NCBI GenBank assembly: GCA_914767885.1 | Contig: CAJZBQ010000042.1 | Span: 21,084-85,083 of the forward strand | DNA length: 64,000 bases | From: Blepharisma stoltei | Lineage: Eukaryota > Ciliophora > Heterotrichea > Heterotrichida > Blepharismidae | Reading direction: 5' to 3' | Part shown: piece by piece, positions 19,596 through 30,700 of the stretch | How the letters are laid out: each line of letters starts with the position of its first letter | How positions within the stretch are numbered: the stretch's first letter is position 1 | Translations under genes and position numbers: made by a program | The notes under the pieces: model-generated | Database searches by the model: none | Seen by the model: the letters and a program-made list of their open reading frames with translations, nothing else | Told to the model about the DNA's origin: nothing

Positions 19596-19751
19596 GCAAC
19601 AAAAGATTAACTCAAGAAGTAAAGCTTGAAATAATCGAATTGCAAGAAGTCTATTTATTCAGGTTTTGATAATGAAAAGAATAGCATTAGTCACATAGAT
19701 ATAAGTCTTGAACAGAATAAGATTACTTAACTTTATAAGAGATCCATCGCA

Positions 19752-20370
19752 ATGGACAAAGCCCTGCCTCTTTCCGTGATGCTTTTCCCTTTATACAAGT
19801 TCGCTTTTCACGATGTTGCCAAGTATCTACAGAAAAAGTGTATAAGCACGCTGCAGTCGGAAGTTTTATATCAACATAGGTTTCCTAAATCAAAATTTAT
19901 TTTTCTGGTAGCCTCTTTCCAAAAATTAAAACTTGAAAACAGGGCAAACGTCTAGTTTAGGGTTTTCCTCTAGATAGTCCTGTAAGGGCTGTGGATTCTG
20001 GGTTGAATCTTTCAGTTGGTCCGACCAACTCAGTACGCTAGTCGGACCAACTCACTTGTTATTTCTACCAACCAAAGGATTCCGCCCAGAATCCACAGCC
20101 CTTACAGGGCTATCTAGGAAAACCCCTATATCAAGCAGGGAAATGCACTCAATTGGTCAATTTCTATATGCTGCTAATATTCCCATTTCCAACTTAGATC
20201 CACTTTTCCATAAGGAACTGGATTGAAAACGGTCTGATCAGGTCAGAACTCCTGCTTTATCTGGCCTAAGATTGCCTTGTCTATACCTTCCCTTCCTTGA
20301 CTGCCCAACACTCTATGGGATATCGACTACGAAAATTTAGACGGTGAATCCCATTTTAATATATTATAAG
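19752..20370 (+). pseudogene. Possible broken coding remnant around a palindrome
   Basis: Open frames with coding-like composition lie on both sides of the palindrome at 19958-20128: a 67-codon frame from ATG 19752 and a frame from about 20129 to 20330 (includes REMHSIGQFLYAANIPISNL, with a TGA Trp). Neither TA-based excision of the palindrome joins them in phase, so this may be a decayed gene or germline-limited sequence. No domain recognised. Confidence 0.3.
19958..20128. mobile_element. Palindromic MITE, about 171 bp
   Basis: Inverted termini TAGGGTTTTCCTCTAGATAG and CTATCTAGGAAAACCCCTA, continuing inward for about 50 bp each side (GGGCTGTGGATTCTGGG / CCCAGAATCCACAGCCC), then a central GTTGGTCCGACCAAC hairpin. 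Same nested architecture as the IESs at 17.3, 31.4 and 39.5 kb but a different sequence. Confidence 0.8.
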
Positions 20371-20575
20371 TCTCAAACCATAAATTCAAAGATTACACAA
20401 ATCTTAAATAAAAATTACACCTTTTTTTATGAATAGCCTATAGAAATAACTATAATTATTTCTTGGCAACTATCGCACTATTAACTGTAAATCCTATAGC
20501 TAATCACTTCAGCTAATAACAAAAATGATAATTTTTATTGTCTAACTCTTAGGGTCGATATTGAAATTGGTTATC

Positions 20576-20920
20576 TTAATAGCCAAGGATATCGTTGACC
20601 ACCATATTCCCATTTGTAGGTCTTGGAACATATCCTTTAGTCTTGAAGTATTCTTTTGCTTCTTCTTGGTCTTTGATCATCTTTTGCCTTCTTTTAGCTA
20701 ATATCTTCATTGCCTCTTGGTCATAGATGTTTTTGCTTCTTTCTAGCATTGAAGTTGCGTAGTCATGGGTTTTTCCCTCCAATGTATTGTATTCTCCAAG
20801 AGCCGTCCTGTAATAGTGGGTAACTAATGAAAGTGCTGTGAGCCCAACTATAACCTTAGGTAGATTTTGCCTCTTATTAGGGATCCATCTCCAAAACATC
20901 ACTTTCCACTGAAGTACCAT
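20576..20920 (-). CDS. Small single-pass membrane protein, unknown
   Basis: 114 residues beginning MVLQWKVMFWRWIPNKRQ. One hydrophobic helix (about 21-35, LPKVIVGLTALSLVTHYY) preceded by basic residues, followed by a helical Lys/Glu-rich region (about 60-95) and a polar tail. The basic, aromatic N-terminus plus single helix would suit a mitochondrial inner-membrane accessory subunit, but I do not recognise it. No intron or IES. Confidence 0.6.
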   Translation of the reverse strand: MVLQWKVMFWRWIPNKRQNLPKVIVGLTALSLVTHYYRTALGEYNTLEGKTHDYATSMLERSKNIYDQEAMKILAKRRQKMIKDQEEAKEYFKTKGYVPRPTNGNMVVNDILGY

Positions 20921-21488
20921 TTTATTATAATGTTCTTTTGAGATTTTAATTAGAAGTAATGCTAATGAAAGCTCAAAGTCTTGATTTTTCCGCTTTCTGG
21001 ATTTTTAATATTGAGTAAATTGAGAATTCTTATTTTAGATTAATGTGAAATGAAATAGCAGCTAATTTATATTGATTTTTTAATAAATTCGAGTTTTACT
21101 TGCATCCCCATGAAGTTTTATGGTCGATTGCAAGGAGGGTTAATGTTTTCTCTAATTTTTAATTATTATAATGATTTTTCTAAATATATAAAAATAAATT
21201 TCATATTTTTTTTGCACTTTCATAGGGGTTAATAAAGTTTAATTTGCCCCCAAAAAAATATCATCATAATGATAAAAATATTTCTCTAACCTAAAATTCC
21301 GTAAATCTTTTTTCTAATCATCTTTAAAAAACACTTTTTTAGTCATTACATTACTTTTTAAGCCAAATTCTTCATTTTCTCCCTTTTTACCCCCTCAAAA
21401 TAATCAAAAATCCCAAAAAGCTTTTTTAGCTCCCATTCTTAATTCAAAAACGGATAATCTTTTTTCAATGAAGGCAATAAATTTATAA
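20921..21488. other. Intergenic, centrin upstream region
   Basis: AT-rich, no gene. GC-richer islands at about 21100-21145 (CATCCCC...GCAAGGAGGG) and 21220-21260 may be MITE relics. Confidence 0.3.
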
Positions 21489-22001
21489 ATGGCAGGCAGA
21501 CAACCAGCAAAAGGTTCCAACGCATTCAATCCAAAACAATACGAACGCCCTGGCCTCACTGAGGACGAAATTGAAGAAATCAAAGAAGCTTTCGATCTCT
21601 TCGATACCGATGGATCTGGTACAATTGACCCAAGAGAACTGACCTCTGCAATGCAGTCTCTCGGCTTTGAAGCCAAAAACCAAACCATCTACCAAATGGT
21701 TAGCGACTTAGACAAGGACGGATCAGGAGCAATTGACTTTGACGAGTTTCTTGACATGATGACTGCCAGGATGAGCGACAAAGACACTAGAGAAGACATT
21801 CAAAAAGTTTTCAGGCTGTTTGATGATGATAAAACTGGAACCATCAGCATTAAGAACCTCAGAAGAGTAGCCAAAGAGCTTGGAGAGACCATGACTGATG
21901 AAGAGCTGCTTGAAATGATTGAAAGAGCTGATAGTGACGGCGACGGACAGGTTTCCTTTGAAGACTTCTATAATATCATGACTAAGAAAGCCTTTCCATA
22001 A
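21489..22001 (+). CDS. Centrin
   Basis: 170 residues with four EF-hands. Loops: [12 protein letters not shown] (I, complete), [12 protein letters not shown] (II, complete), [12 protein letters not shown] (III, lacks the terminal Glu so probably weak), [12 protein letters not shown] (IV, terminal Asp). The linker and the motif [20 protein letters not shown] are centrin-specific rather than calmodulin-like, as is the basic N-terminal extension before [13 protein letters not shown]. Centrins form calcium-contractile fibres and basal-body structures; heterotrich myonemes are rich in them. High-GC, biased codon use suggests strong expression. Confidence 0.95.
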   Translation: MAGRQPAKGSNAFNPKQYERPGLTEDEIEEIKEAFDLFDTDGSGTIDPRELTSAMQSLGFEAKNQTIYQMVSDLDKDGSGAIDFDEFLDMMTARMSDKDTREDIQKVFRLFDDDKTGTISIKNLRRVAKELGETMTDEELLEMIERADSDGDGQVSFEDFYNIMTKKAFP

Positions 22002-22091
22002 TTTAACTAGCTTTTTCAGCTAAATTTTCTATTTTAAGCAGAAAATTTTTTAATAGAAAATTATTTTTTATTGTGGGAGTAAGAATTAAAT

Positions 22092-25000
22092 ATGATAAGC
22101 CAAGAAAGTTTTGCAAATTTGAAAAAAGAAGGCAAATTTTTAGAAGCTATTGAAATTCTTGAATTGGAGCTTGCTGAGCAAAAACCTGAGCTATGGGGAT
22201 ATGAAAGTAACGAAATCAGTAAAACCCTTTGTGAATTTTGCAATCTCTATGCGATGAGTTTGATGCAACAAAACAAATTTGACAGCTCTTTGACTTATTT
22301 AAGGAGGGCTGAATTTTTGTCTGAAAGACTACCAGTCATGAAAGCTGTAACTTATAATAACTTAGCCTGCTTCTATAGAAAACAAGGAAAACATAGAATT
22401 TCGCTTAAATACCTGCAAAGGGCGTTACTGCTAGAACCTTCTGGAGATATTCATTTAAATTTGTGTGCAGTTTTAAGTCAGATTGGAAAGCATGAGCAAG
22501 CCTTAGAGCAAGCTATGCACGCAATTATTTATCTGCAGGACGAGCTTTTCGAAGCTGCATATGAGAAAAAGCAAAGTGTTATTGATGAAAGAGCTCCTAT
22601 TTTGGCGGTCGCTTATCATAACTTGGCTGTAGAGCTTGAATTTTTAACTTTCCTTCTGGCGAAAGAAAATAACGTGGTCTCATGGACAGAAATTGGTCTC
22701 CGAGGTGTACTCCTTATGGAGCAGGTCAGACCATCATGATGAAGTTGAAAGCAGGGCCACTGCCCTTTTTGAAGTAGATCTTCAGGCTTGGGAATGCCTT
22801 GCCGAAGAGGGAAGTTTTGTTTCTCCCCCGAAGGCTTTCCTGTCCTTGCAAGAAGGGCTACTTCTCACGTAGTATTTGTCTATCTGGACTATTGGGGATC
22901 CCTATAGAGGGTGGTTCTAATTTATGGCTAATTCTTAGGTTAGGCTAGCTTCACTAGAAATTCAAGAGGGTGGAATTTTTGAATGGCCTTGCACCTTTTG
23001 CATTGGGTGTATATGCACCCAGAGTAGGTCGCTTTCCCTGGAGTCAAGGTAGTCCAACTATTGGGAAGCCTGCTTATGCTAACCTAATCTTAACCTTCTG
23101 ACGAGCAACCAAAACATTGAAATTCTACTTTTTATTAAATTAGCCCATCTGTGCGTGTGCAAAAACTTTTTATATGATTGTTTGATATATAATTAATACC
23201 AATTTTATTAATTTTAAGTATCAATTTTTATATTAAAGCACTTTTACCCAAAATTGTATAAAAAAAAAATATAATACAATTCAACCTCTCTCTATGAGTG
23301 AGAAAAAATTCTACCCAGTCCTGAGGTAAGAAGAATTACAGAAGCTCATTCATATTATATGAAAGCTGTAGCGTTTGCTAAAAAGCATTTGCCTCAAGAA
23401 ACACAATTAATAGAAAACCTTGAAAACGTCCTTGAAAAAGTCCTTGGAAAAGGCAAGAGGATAAAAGTTCCAGCTTTGCAGCTCAAGAAAACCAACAGAC
23501 TTGTTCTAAAAAATAAAAGTAAATCTCCATTTGGTGACAGAAAAAGTGTCAGTCCAATAATGGGGACTGGAAGAGCCCAAACCCAAAGGATGCTGCAAAC
23601 TTCTCCAAGTAGACTCGATGAAATTAGAGGACTCGCTAAAACAGCTGAACAGCTGAAAAAATACGAAGATCTGCCTGTAAAAATAAAGCATCCTGAACAA
23701 GTTAAAGACGCAGTTTCAAACTTCCGGCAGAGAAAATATAGAAGCTCTCTAGGAATTAAGCCAAATGTAGAAGAAAGCAGCTCAAATGAGGCTGAAAATG
23801 AGGAAAACTATAATATTCAAGAAAACCGATATGACCTGCCAGAAGAAAAACAAAGCAATCACGAAGATTCTTTGCATAAGAGCCACAAAGACTCTGCAAA
23901 TGAAAGCGAAAAAGAAATAGAAGAGCCTCCACAAGTGATCCCTGATATTATGGACAACTTTATCCAAGAAGACTTATGCAGTTTTACTATAAATAGGCTA
24001 GGCGATTTCAATAAAAAGGGCTTTATTGGGCAATTCATTGCAAAACACTATAGAATTAGAAGCAAAAATTGAAGCTTTAAAAAATAAGCAAAAAAAAGAG
24101 GAAAATTTTTCAGATGAAGATGAGGCAGAAATCGCAATGAAAATAGCTGAAGAAGAAATAAATAAATTAAATAGTCTGAGCTTTGAAAAAAGCAGAGACA
24201 AAAGAGATAAGGAAACTGATGAAGATGAAATTATGGAGAGCCCGATAACAGAATTGCATGAAAAGCATTCAGTCCAGGAGATTAATGAAGAAATCCAGGT
24301 AGATATGATTGAAATTAGCACTGAAAAAAAAGAAATTGCAGAGAGCAAGGATGAAATTCAGGAGAAATCACAATCTCGGGACATTTACTCAATTGACATA
24401 TATGTGCCTACAATAGAGGAAAGCCATAAGGCTGAAGATAAGCCAAAATTGATCGTGCAAGAAACCTCGCATTTTGGAGAAGGCAGTAATAAGGAGCTAG
24501 CAGTTAAATTAGAACCTGAAAATGTCAGTCATGAAAAGGTCGAAGAAGCTATTATTGTGCAAAATAAAATAAACGAAGAAGAAAAAGAAATTCACGACAC
24601 AGAAATGGACCCTCAGGGTGAATCAGATGTAGAACTTATGAATCCAAATGATAAAGAAGTTACCCCAATAGCTCATATAATTACGATTAGCGAAATAGAG
24701 AAAAAAGAAAAAAATGAAAATAAAGAAAAAGAAAATTTAGCTCAAGATGTAATAGAAACAGAAGTAGTCCTTTCCAGAAAAAGCTCTAAAGCAATAGAAA
24801 CTGTAATAGAGGAACAGTCATTAAGTATTCAAGTCATAGAAAATGTATTGGCAGATGACAATAAAGAAGAAATTGGCGAAAAAATGATCGAAGAGCCTCA
24901 AATTACTGAAAATTTGCAAAGCAGTTTTCATGAAAATAATCCAAGTGATCTTACAAATAAAAGCTTTCATGAATTTATATTAGAAAAATCTATTGAAAAT

Positions 25001-25342
25001 GTTTTACAGAAAGACAAAGAAATCGATGAAGGTAAGCCTGCTTTCGAAAATAGCCCAGAAAATGCCATTGAGGTAGTAGACGAAAACAAGCCTGAACTAG
25101 AAATCATCAAAATTCCTTCTGATAAAGACCTAAAAATTAGTCTTCATGACTCAAACCCAGATCCTCCAATACCCCTTCAAAACCCTGAAATAATCCCAGA
25201 AGCTCATGAGAGCCTATCTTCAAATTCCCCAGCACCCCAAGATCTATCCCACAGAACTTTAATCCAAACCCCTCTTTTCATTGAGTCCCAAGAAATTTGC
25301 ACATCAATCATCTCCAGCATTCTGGACTCCCTTTCAGCCTAA
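22092..25342 (+). CDS. TPR protein with long acidic tail
   Basis: N-terminal TPR-like helices (residues about 1-185: SLTYLRRAEFLSERLP, AVTYNNLACFYRKQGKHRIS, ILAVAYHNLAVELEFL). A 667 bp IES (22647-23313) is removed to join VELEFL to PSPEVRRITEAHSYYMKAVA, restoring one more helical pair. The rest is Ser/Lys- then Glu-rich low complexity. Near 24000-24025 the frame moves by one: taking out a 25-nt TA-bounded segment gives 852 residues in one frame, otherwise a single-base indel must be assumed. The first 200 residues resemble the TPR proteins of ciliary and centrosomal complexes; precise identity unknown. Confidence 0.65.
22647..23313. mobile_element. IES, 667 bp, with GC-rich and MITE-like parts
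   Basis: Between TA at 22645-22646 and 23312-23313, same codon phase. The left 450 bp is GC-rich, non-coding; the right 200 bp is AT-rich and ends with TCTATGAGTGAGAAAAAAT, related to MITE termini, so this is a composite or nested element. The motif gctaacctaatc is shared with the Rab IES. Confidence 0.7.
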
Positions 25343-25390
25343 CCACTCCACTGGCTTAGCCAAGTATATAATTATCTAATTTCATAAAAA

Positions 25391-25594
25391 TTATTTTAAT
25401 CTTCTTGCTTCTCTTTCGCTTTCCAGAAGTGCAAGCATATCTCCTTCTTTGACTGGTCCTTTTACATTTCTTACAAGCGTTCTTCCACTTTCGTCACCAT
25501 GTAGGACAACACGGACTTGAGTAATCCCACCTCTTGACCCAGTTCTTCCTAGAAGTTTTTGCACTGTTGCAAGTATATGGCTTTGCTCTTCCAT
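25391..25594 (-). CDS. RPS28: 40S ribosomal protein eS28
   Basis: 67 residues. The signature [17 protein letters not shown], then [20 protein letters not shown] and the terminal EARRL are diagnostic of eS28 (S28e), which sits near the mRNA exit site of the small subunit. Length and position of motifs match the family. It lies 48 bp from the stop of the convergent TPR gene. No intron. Confidence 0.97.
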   Translation of the reverse strand: MEEQSHILATVQKLLGRTGSRGGITQVRVVLHGDESGRTLVRNVKGPVKEGDMLALLESEREARRLK

Positions 25595-25760
25595 AATTAT
25601 GTTTCTAAATAAGAACTTATAATGGGATATTGAATTTTTTAAAAAAAAAATGGATTTTTTATTGCAATTAATATATTTTTTAAAATAAATAATAATGGAT
25701 ATTGGATATATAAGCTTTTGGGTAGTTAGAATTTATTATAACTATTTAAATTATGCACAT

Positions 25761-26941
25761 TTATTCCTCTCTTTTCTTTTTCTTTTTGATTTCTTTATCT
25801 GAGTCATCAAAAACCATTTTGTGCCTCTGCTCTTTAAATCTTGCATTGTGTAAAGTGTCCTTTATTTTATATGGTTGGTTTCCTTCTTTTGTGGACTGTC
25901 CTCTTCTGTATTTTTTTCAGAGTTTTGAGACTGATTGGGAAAAATCTACATGGATTCTCCTCTCGTCAATCCTCACCCTATCCATTTTAAGTACAGCTTC
26001 TTCACAGTCTCTTGGATTTTCATACTCAATAAATGCATATTGTAAGCTTTCACCTGTTTTTCAATCTTTTACGACCTCACAAGATTTTATAGGACCGAAT
26101 CTGCTGAAAATTACATACAAATCTTGGCTGGTCGTATGGGCATTTAGCCTGCACACAAAAGCGACATTTTCTGGTGGCTTGATATCAGCGTCAGGCAAGT
26201 CTCCAAGGATTTCTAATACAATTGCTCGAGTTTTCGCCTCGTTTTCTTTTATGCTGGTTTCTATTTGTTTTTCGTCAATATTTTCATCTATTTTTTCATT
26301 GTCCAAAAGTCTATCACTTTCTGTGACCGGCTCAGGGCTATTTGGGACTATTAAATTAGGCAAATCTGGAAAAGGGTCTTCTAGTATATATGTATGCTTA
26401 ATTCTTATGTCCCTATACGGTCTCCCAGCATCATCACAATAAATTTTATTGAAATTTTCTACAATATCTATGCCTTGTCTCAATAAATTTCCCCTTTCAT
26501 ATTATAAATAACTTATAGGCAATTTAAAGGAAAATTCTATAAGCCTTCGCCAACTATTCCAAAAATCGTGTGCTTTCTATCTAAATCTTGGCCTTGAGAT
26601 CCCAATGTAATAAAGAACTAAATAGCAATTACATGTGAAGCGCTCATATCTGGGCCTCTATTCGCCATTGATACAATTCCTACTCTATCATGTTTTAATA
26701 CAGGAGTAATTTCGTCCTCAAAATATTTCTTTTCTTGGCCTTGCAAAATTCCAAAAATTGAGTTATCTTGATTTAAATGCCCACATTTTACTGTGTAATT
26801 TTTTTCTATGTTGTAGAAAAGAGAGTTGTTATAGTGCTTTATTTTGCAGAGCTTTAAGAAATTGAGGCACGTTTTGGGGCATAAATCAGGGTATAGGTCA
26901 ATGACAATATCTCCAATTGAAGTTTCTAGCAGGACTGCCAT
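25761..26941 (-). CDS. PPIL4: PPIL4-type cyclophilin with RRM
   Basis: Peptidyl-prolyl isomerase with RNA-recognition motif, a nuclear protein linked to splicing and transcription. Residues 1-165: cyclophilin-like domain ([40 protein letters not shown]). A 15-nt intron (26618-26632) and a 56 bp IES (26486-26541) must be removed; with two TGA codons as Trp (KDWKTGE, KLWKKYR) the CDS is exactly 369 codons plus stop. RRM at about 230-310: [20 protein letters not shown], then [20 protein letters not shown] (RNP1-like). Basic C-terminus KKKKKREE. Domain order and the linker [14 protein letters not shown] match PPIL4/AtCYP59 orthologues; the cyclophilin part has several substituted active-site residues, as is usual in this subfamily. 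Confidence 0.92.
26486..26541. mobile_element. Short IES, 56 bp
   Basis: TA at 26484-26485 and 26540-26541; removal joins GEGL to [11 protein letters not shown] in the cyclophilin/linker region. Contains several in-frame stops. Confidence 0.85.
26618..26632 (-). other. 15-nt spliceosomal intron
   Basis: On the minus strand GTAATTGCTATTTAG, ending in an in-frame TAG. Removal gives MSASHFFITLGS, the expected cyclophilin motif. Confidence 0.92.
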
Positions 26942-27231
26942 TTTAGTATATTAAGTAGGCTTATAATTTGGAAGCAGCTTGAGTATGCTTAAGTCTGCAT
27001 ATATCAGGATAATTTTTGGTATAAATATTCATATAGAAATATTTTATTTGGAATCTTGCATAAATATTTTGTATATGTCTAATACTCTTATTCTAATAAA
27101 GTTTATTAATAGAAAATTTCGAGAATAATTCTATCTAGCGATGCATGATATGAGGATTCTTTGACGTGTTTATTTCATGCGCTGAAATAAGATACTTGAA
27201 ATTTAGATCATTCTATAAGAAAAATAAGAAA
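26942..27231. other. Intergenic
   Basis: 290 bp, AT-rich, no gene or repeat seen. Holds the promoter of the cyclophilin gene and the 3' end of HSP10. Confidence 0.5.
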
Positions 27232-27531
27232 TTAGTTTATGATTCCTACCAATTCAGTGTCTCTGTATATGTAAAGTTTTTCCTCGTTCACAAAGACAAC
27301 TTGTCCTCCATAACTTGGTAGCAAAACGGTTTGTCCTTCGTTTACTAAACATTTCCTAAGCTGGCCGTCGATGTTCTTCTCTCCAGGTCCGGTTGCTATA
27401 ACTTTTCCCATTGTGAGATCTTGTTCTTTGGTATCAGGAAGGAATATCCCACCAGCAGTTGTTTTAGGTGCTTCCAACTTTTGTATAAGAACTCTATTTA
27501 GCAAAGGGATAACACGTTTAATGCTTGCCAT
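27232..27531 (-). CDS. HSPE1: Mitochondrial co-chaperonin HSP10 (Cpn10)
   Basis: 99 residues, the usual Cpn10 length. Family motifs: PLLNRVLIQKLEAPKTTAGG, then the mobile loop GIFLPDTK, KVIATGPG, and the roof/dome segments VLLPSYGGQVVF and LYIYRDTELVGII. It caps the HSP60 chaperonin in the mitochondrial matrix. No cleavable presequence is obvious, as in other eukaryotic Cpn10s. Intronless. Confidence 0.97.
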   Translation of the reverse strand: MASIKRVIPLLNRVLIQKLEAPKTTAGGIFLPDTKEQDLTMGKVIATGPGEKNIDGQLRKCLVNEGQTVLLPSYGGQVVFVNEEKLYIYRDTELVGIIN

Positions 27532-27710
27532 ATTATTATAGCCTTATAATTTATCACTAAAATATTTTCTTATATTTTTAAAGCATTTTTCGCATCCAAA
27601 ATCGTAGAATTTTATGAATAATTCTGCAGGTTTATAGGATTATGAATTTATTAGAAATCCAGAATTTAATAAAAGAATATATAAATGAAGCATTTTTATA
27701 AAGAATAACT

Positions 27711-30700
27711 TTAATTTACCCGATCTTTCATTCTTCTAAACAAAGAATCCCTGGATAAAAGCTCTTTAGGAGCGCCCATCTCTGCGACTATCCCCTCTTG
27801 CATAACAATGATTACATCATTTTCCAAAACCGTTCCTAATCTGTGAGCAATAGTCAATATTGTGCAGCTATCAAACTTTTTCCTAACTTCCCATCCCCGT
27901 AAGCAAAAAATTTTGAAGGAAAATTCATTTAATATATAAAATTTATGATTTATGATGTAACTACTTAGCATTCAACAAAATTAACTAGATATTTCAATAT
28001 AATAATTATCACTTATTTACCAAAATATTGTAATTATATTTATTTGTTTATTCATTAAGGAGTAATTAAATTTTGAATATACAAATCTGTATTATAGTCA
28101 ATCCCTGCAGTTGCTTCATCAAATAAAATTATTTTAGTGTGCGCAAGCATCGCTCTACCAATGCTTAGCAACTGTTTTTCGCCTGCAGACAAATTTGATC
28201 CATTGCTTTGGAGTTGATGATCAATAGAAAACGCTGATAAATTGACAGTGTCTAAAGCAATTTTAATTTCCTGTTCTGATCTTACCCCAGGAGGATCCAA
28301 GTTTTCTTTAAGTGAGCCTGAAAAGACCAATGGATCTTGAGGTACTAAAGTGATTGCAGATCTCAACTTTTTCAGCCCAATCTGTGAAATGTCAACATTG
28401 CCAATTGTTATTAAGCCTTTTTCTAGCTCTACAATTCGGAGTAAAGCGAGAAAAATGGATGATTTTCCACTCCCAGTTCTTCCTACAAACCCTACTCTAT
28501 TGCCAGCTTTGATCTTGAAGCTAAGATCTTTTAAGATTATTGGGGTATTCAGCCGGTATTTCATATAAACTTTGCGAAATTCAATTGATGGATTTTCTGG
28601 CCAATATCTGAGGTGCTCATCAATTGGTAAGTTTTTAGGTAATTCATAAGGGATGGCCATGTATTGCTTTATTCTTTCGACACTGATTATGCTGTTTTCT
28701 GATTCTGCTACATCAAACACAAAATATTCAATGTTTGCAGGTAAGGTGAATGCATAAGCCAAAGTAAGTCCAACAATTCCGATTGGAATTTCATTTCTAA
28801 GTATAATTATGGCAATAAGTAAAATAAAAATGAAAAACGATCCTAATAACCCTAAAACCACATCGAGCCAGCCTTCAATACTTGCTAAAGAGTAGAGTAA
28901 TCTCCCATTAATATCCAATAAATCAGCATTTTTCTTGCATCCCTATTTTAAAATGGACAGAGCCACTAAATTCTCATTTTTTGGAAGGCCTCTTTTAAGA
29001 ACGAGCAAAAAGGTTTTATATAGAATGTGTATATAAAATATTTTTTATAGCAGAAATTTATAAATTAAATGGAATTTTTTTGGGAATATTTTGATTTTTT
29101 TCCCCTATTTTTATAAATAATTTAATTTAAAAATTACTCTTTAGAGCGAGCAAAATATCTTGCCTCTTTAGAGGGAGGAAAGCTATGAAATTTCTCAGAT
29201 TTTTGGAAAATTCTAACCCCCACCCTTTAACTGGAACAAAAGATTAAAGGGGATTAATTTTTTGTTTGAAAAAAAATTATTTAAATTTTTCTTTATAAAT
29301 GTTTTTTATAATCTTAAAAAAATATAAGTTTTAATTTATTTTTATAAAAGATTAAATATAAAAATTAATCGGCTCGGCTTGAGAACTGTTTAAATAACAT
29401 TCTACTTGCACTTTGTCTATTAAATTAGGTTAAAACTATTTTTATAAAAATTAGTACTTTAATCGATAAAATTTACCTATCGAAAAACAAATTTTTTTAA
29501 TTTAAAGGTCTTAAAGTACCAAAAAATTTGAAATTTAACTGATGCTTGTTCCAATTTAAAGATGGAAGTAATAATTTTACCTCCAGATAAGGTCTCTGAA
29601 AAATGATTCAATATCGGAGATCTTGAAATAGCCTCAAGCCTAGTCAGCTCTCTCGCAGCAGCTAAATAAATATTTTTCAATTTAAAATAAACCCAAATAA
29701 GAGCAGGAAGAAGCACTAAAAGCAAAGGAAAATAAATCATGATCATTATGATTCCACAAATAACTCTAAACAAAGAAGAAATCACCCACGCAAAACAATA
29801 AGGGACCTTCTCATCAATAGACGCAATATCTTTGCTAAGCCTGTTTATGATTCTCCCTGAAGGAGTTACATCATAAAATAAGTTCACTGGAGCTTTCAAA
29901 AGCTTATTAACCAAAGAACGATGAATATTTTCTGAAGCCCTAATAGCCAAGAAATAATATAAAAACATTGTTTTCAAAAAAATAAATAACTCCCCTCCAA
30001 AACTAAGTGACAAATAAAGTACCAAATATAAACTGGTTTCTTTTGAGTCATTGCTTCATTCCTTCAGTATTATATCTCCAGAAATACGAGTTATAACCCA
30101 AATGGCCATGCATAAAATTGATAAAATAAGCATAGAAAATCCTCCTGAAAACTTAAAATAGTCAAAATATAGCTGTTTGTCGATTTTCCCAGAAAATTTT
30201 TCTTCATTTTCAATTAATTTGCTTGTTGGAGAAGAAAGTGGCTGGATTTCTGGCTCATGAGTTTCTATAAGATCTCTTGGTATTTCTAATAGCTCAGGCT
30301 TCGATATTTGAGAAATTTTTCCATTTTCCAGAACAATGACTCTGTCTACCTCTTTTAAAGTACTCAGATTGTGAGTAACCATTATTCTTGTTTTGTTGGA
30401 TAATAAAGAGAGAAAGCATTTTTTCATTATATGGTTCGCTATAAATGTATCAACAGAGCTTAAAGGATCATCCAGAAGATAAATTTCTTTATCAGCATAT
30501 GCAGCTCTTGCAAGGCAAATTCTAGCTTTTTGGCCACCACTTAGGTTTATACCTCTTTCACCTATTTCTGTTAAATCTTTATTGGGGAAAGAATTGATGT
30601 CTTGCATTAAACTGCAAGCTTCAAGGACTTGGAAATACCATTTTTCATTGTATGGCTCGCCAAACAAAATATTGTTCCTTAAGCTGTCATTTTGTAGCCA

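Noticed and set aside
25753-26442. Plus-strand 229-codon frame
   Set aside because: Antisense shadow of the RRM half of the cyclophilin-RRM gene, which has clear motifs on the minus strand.
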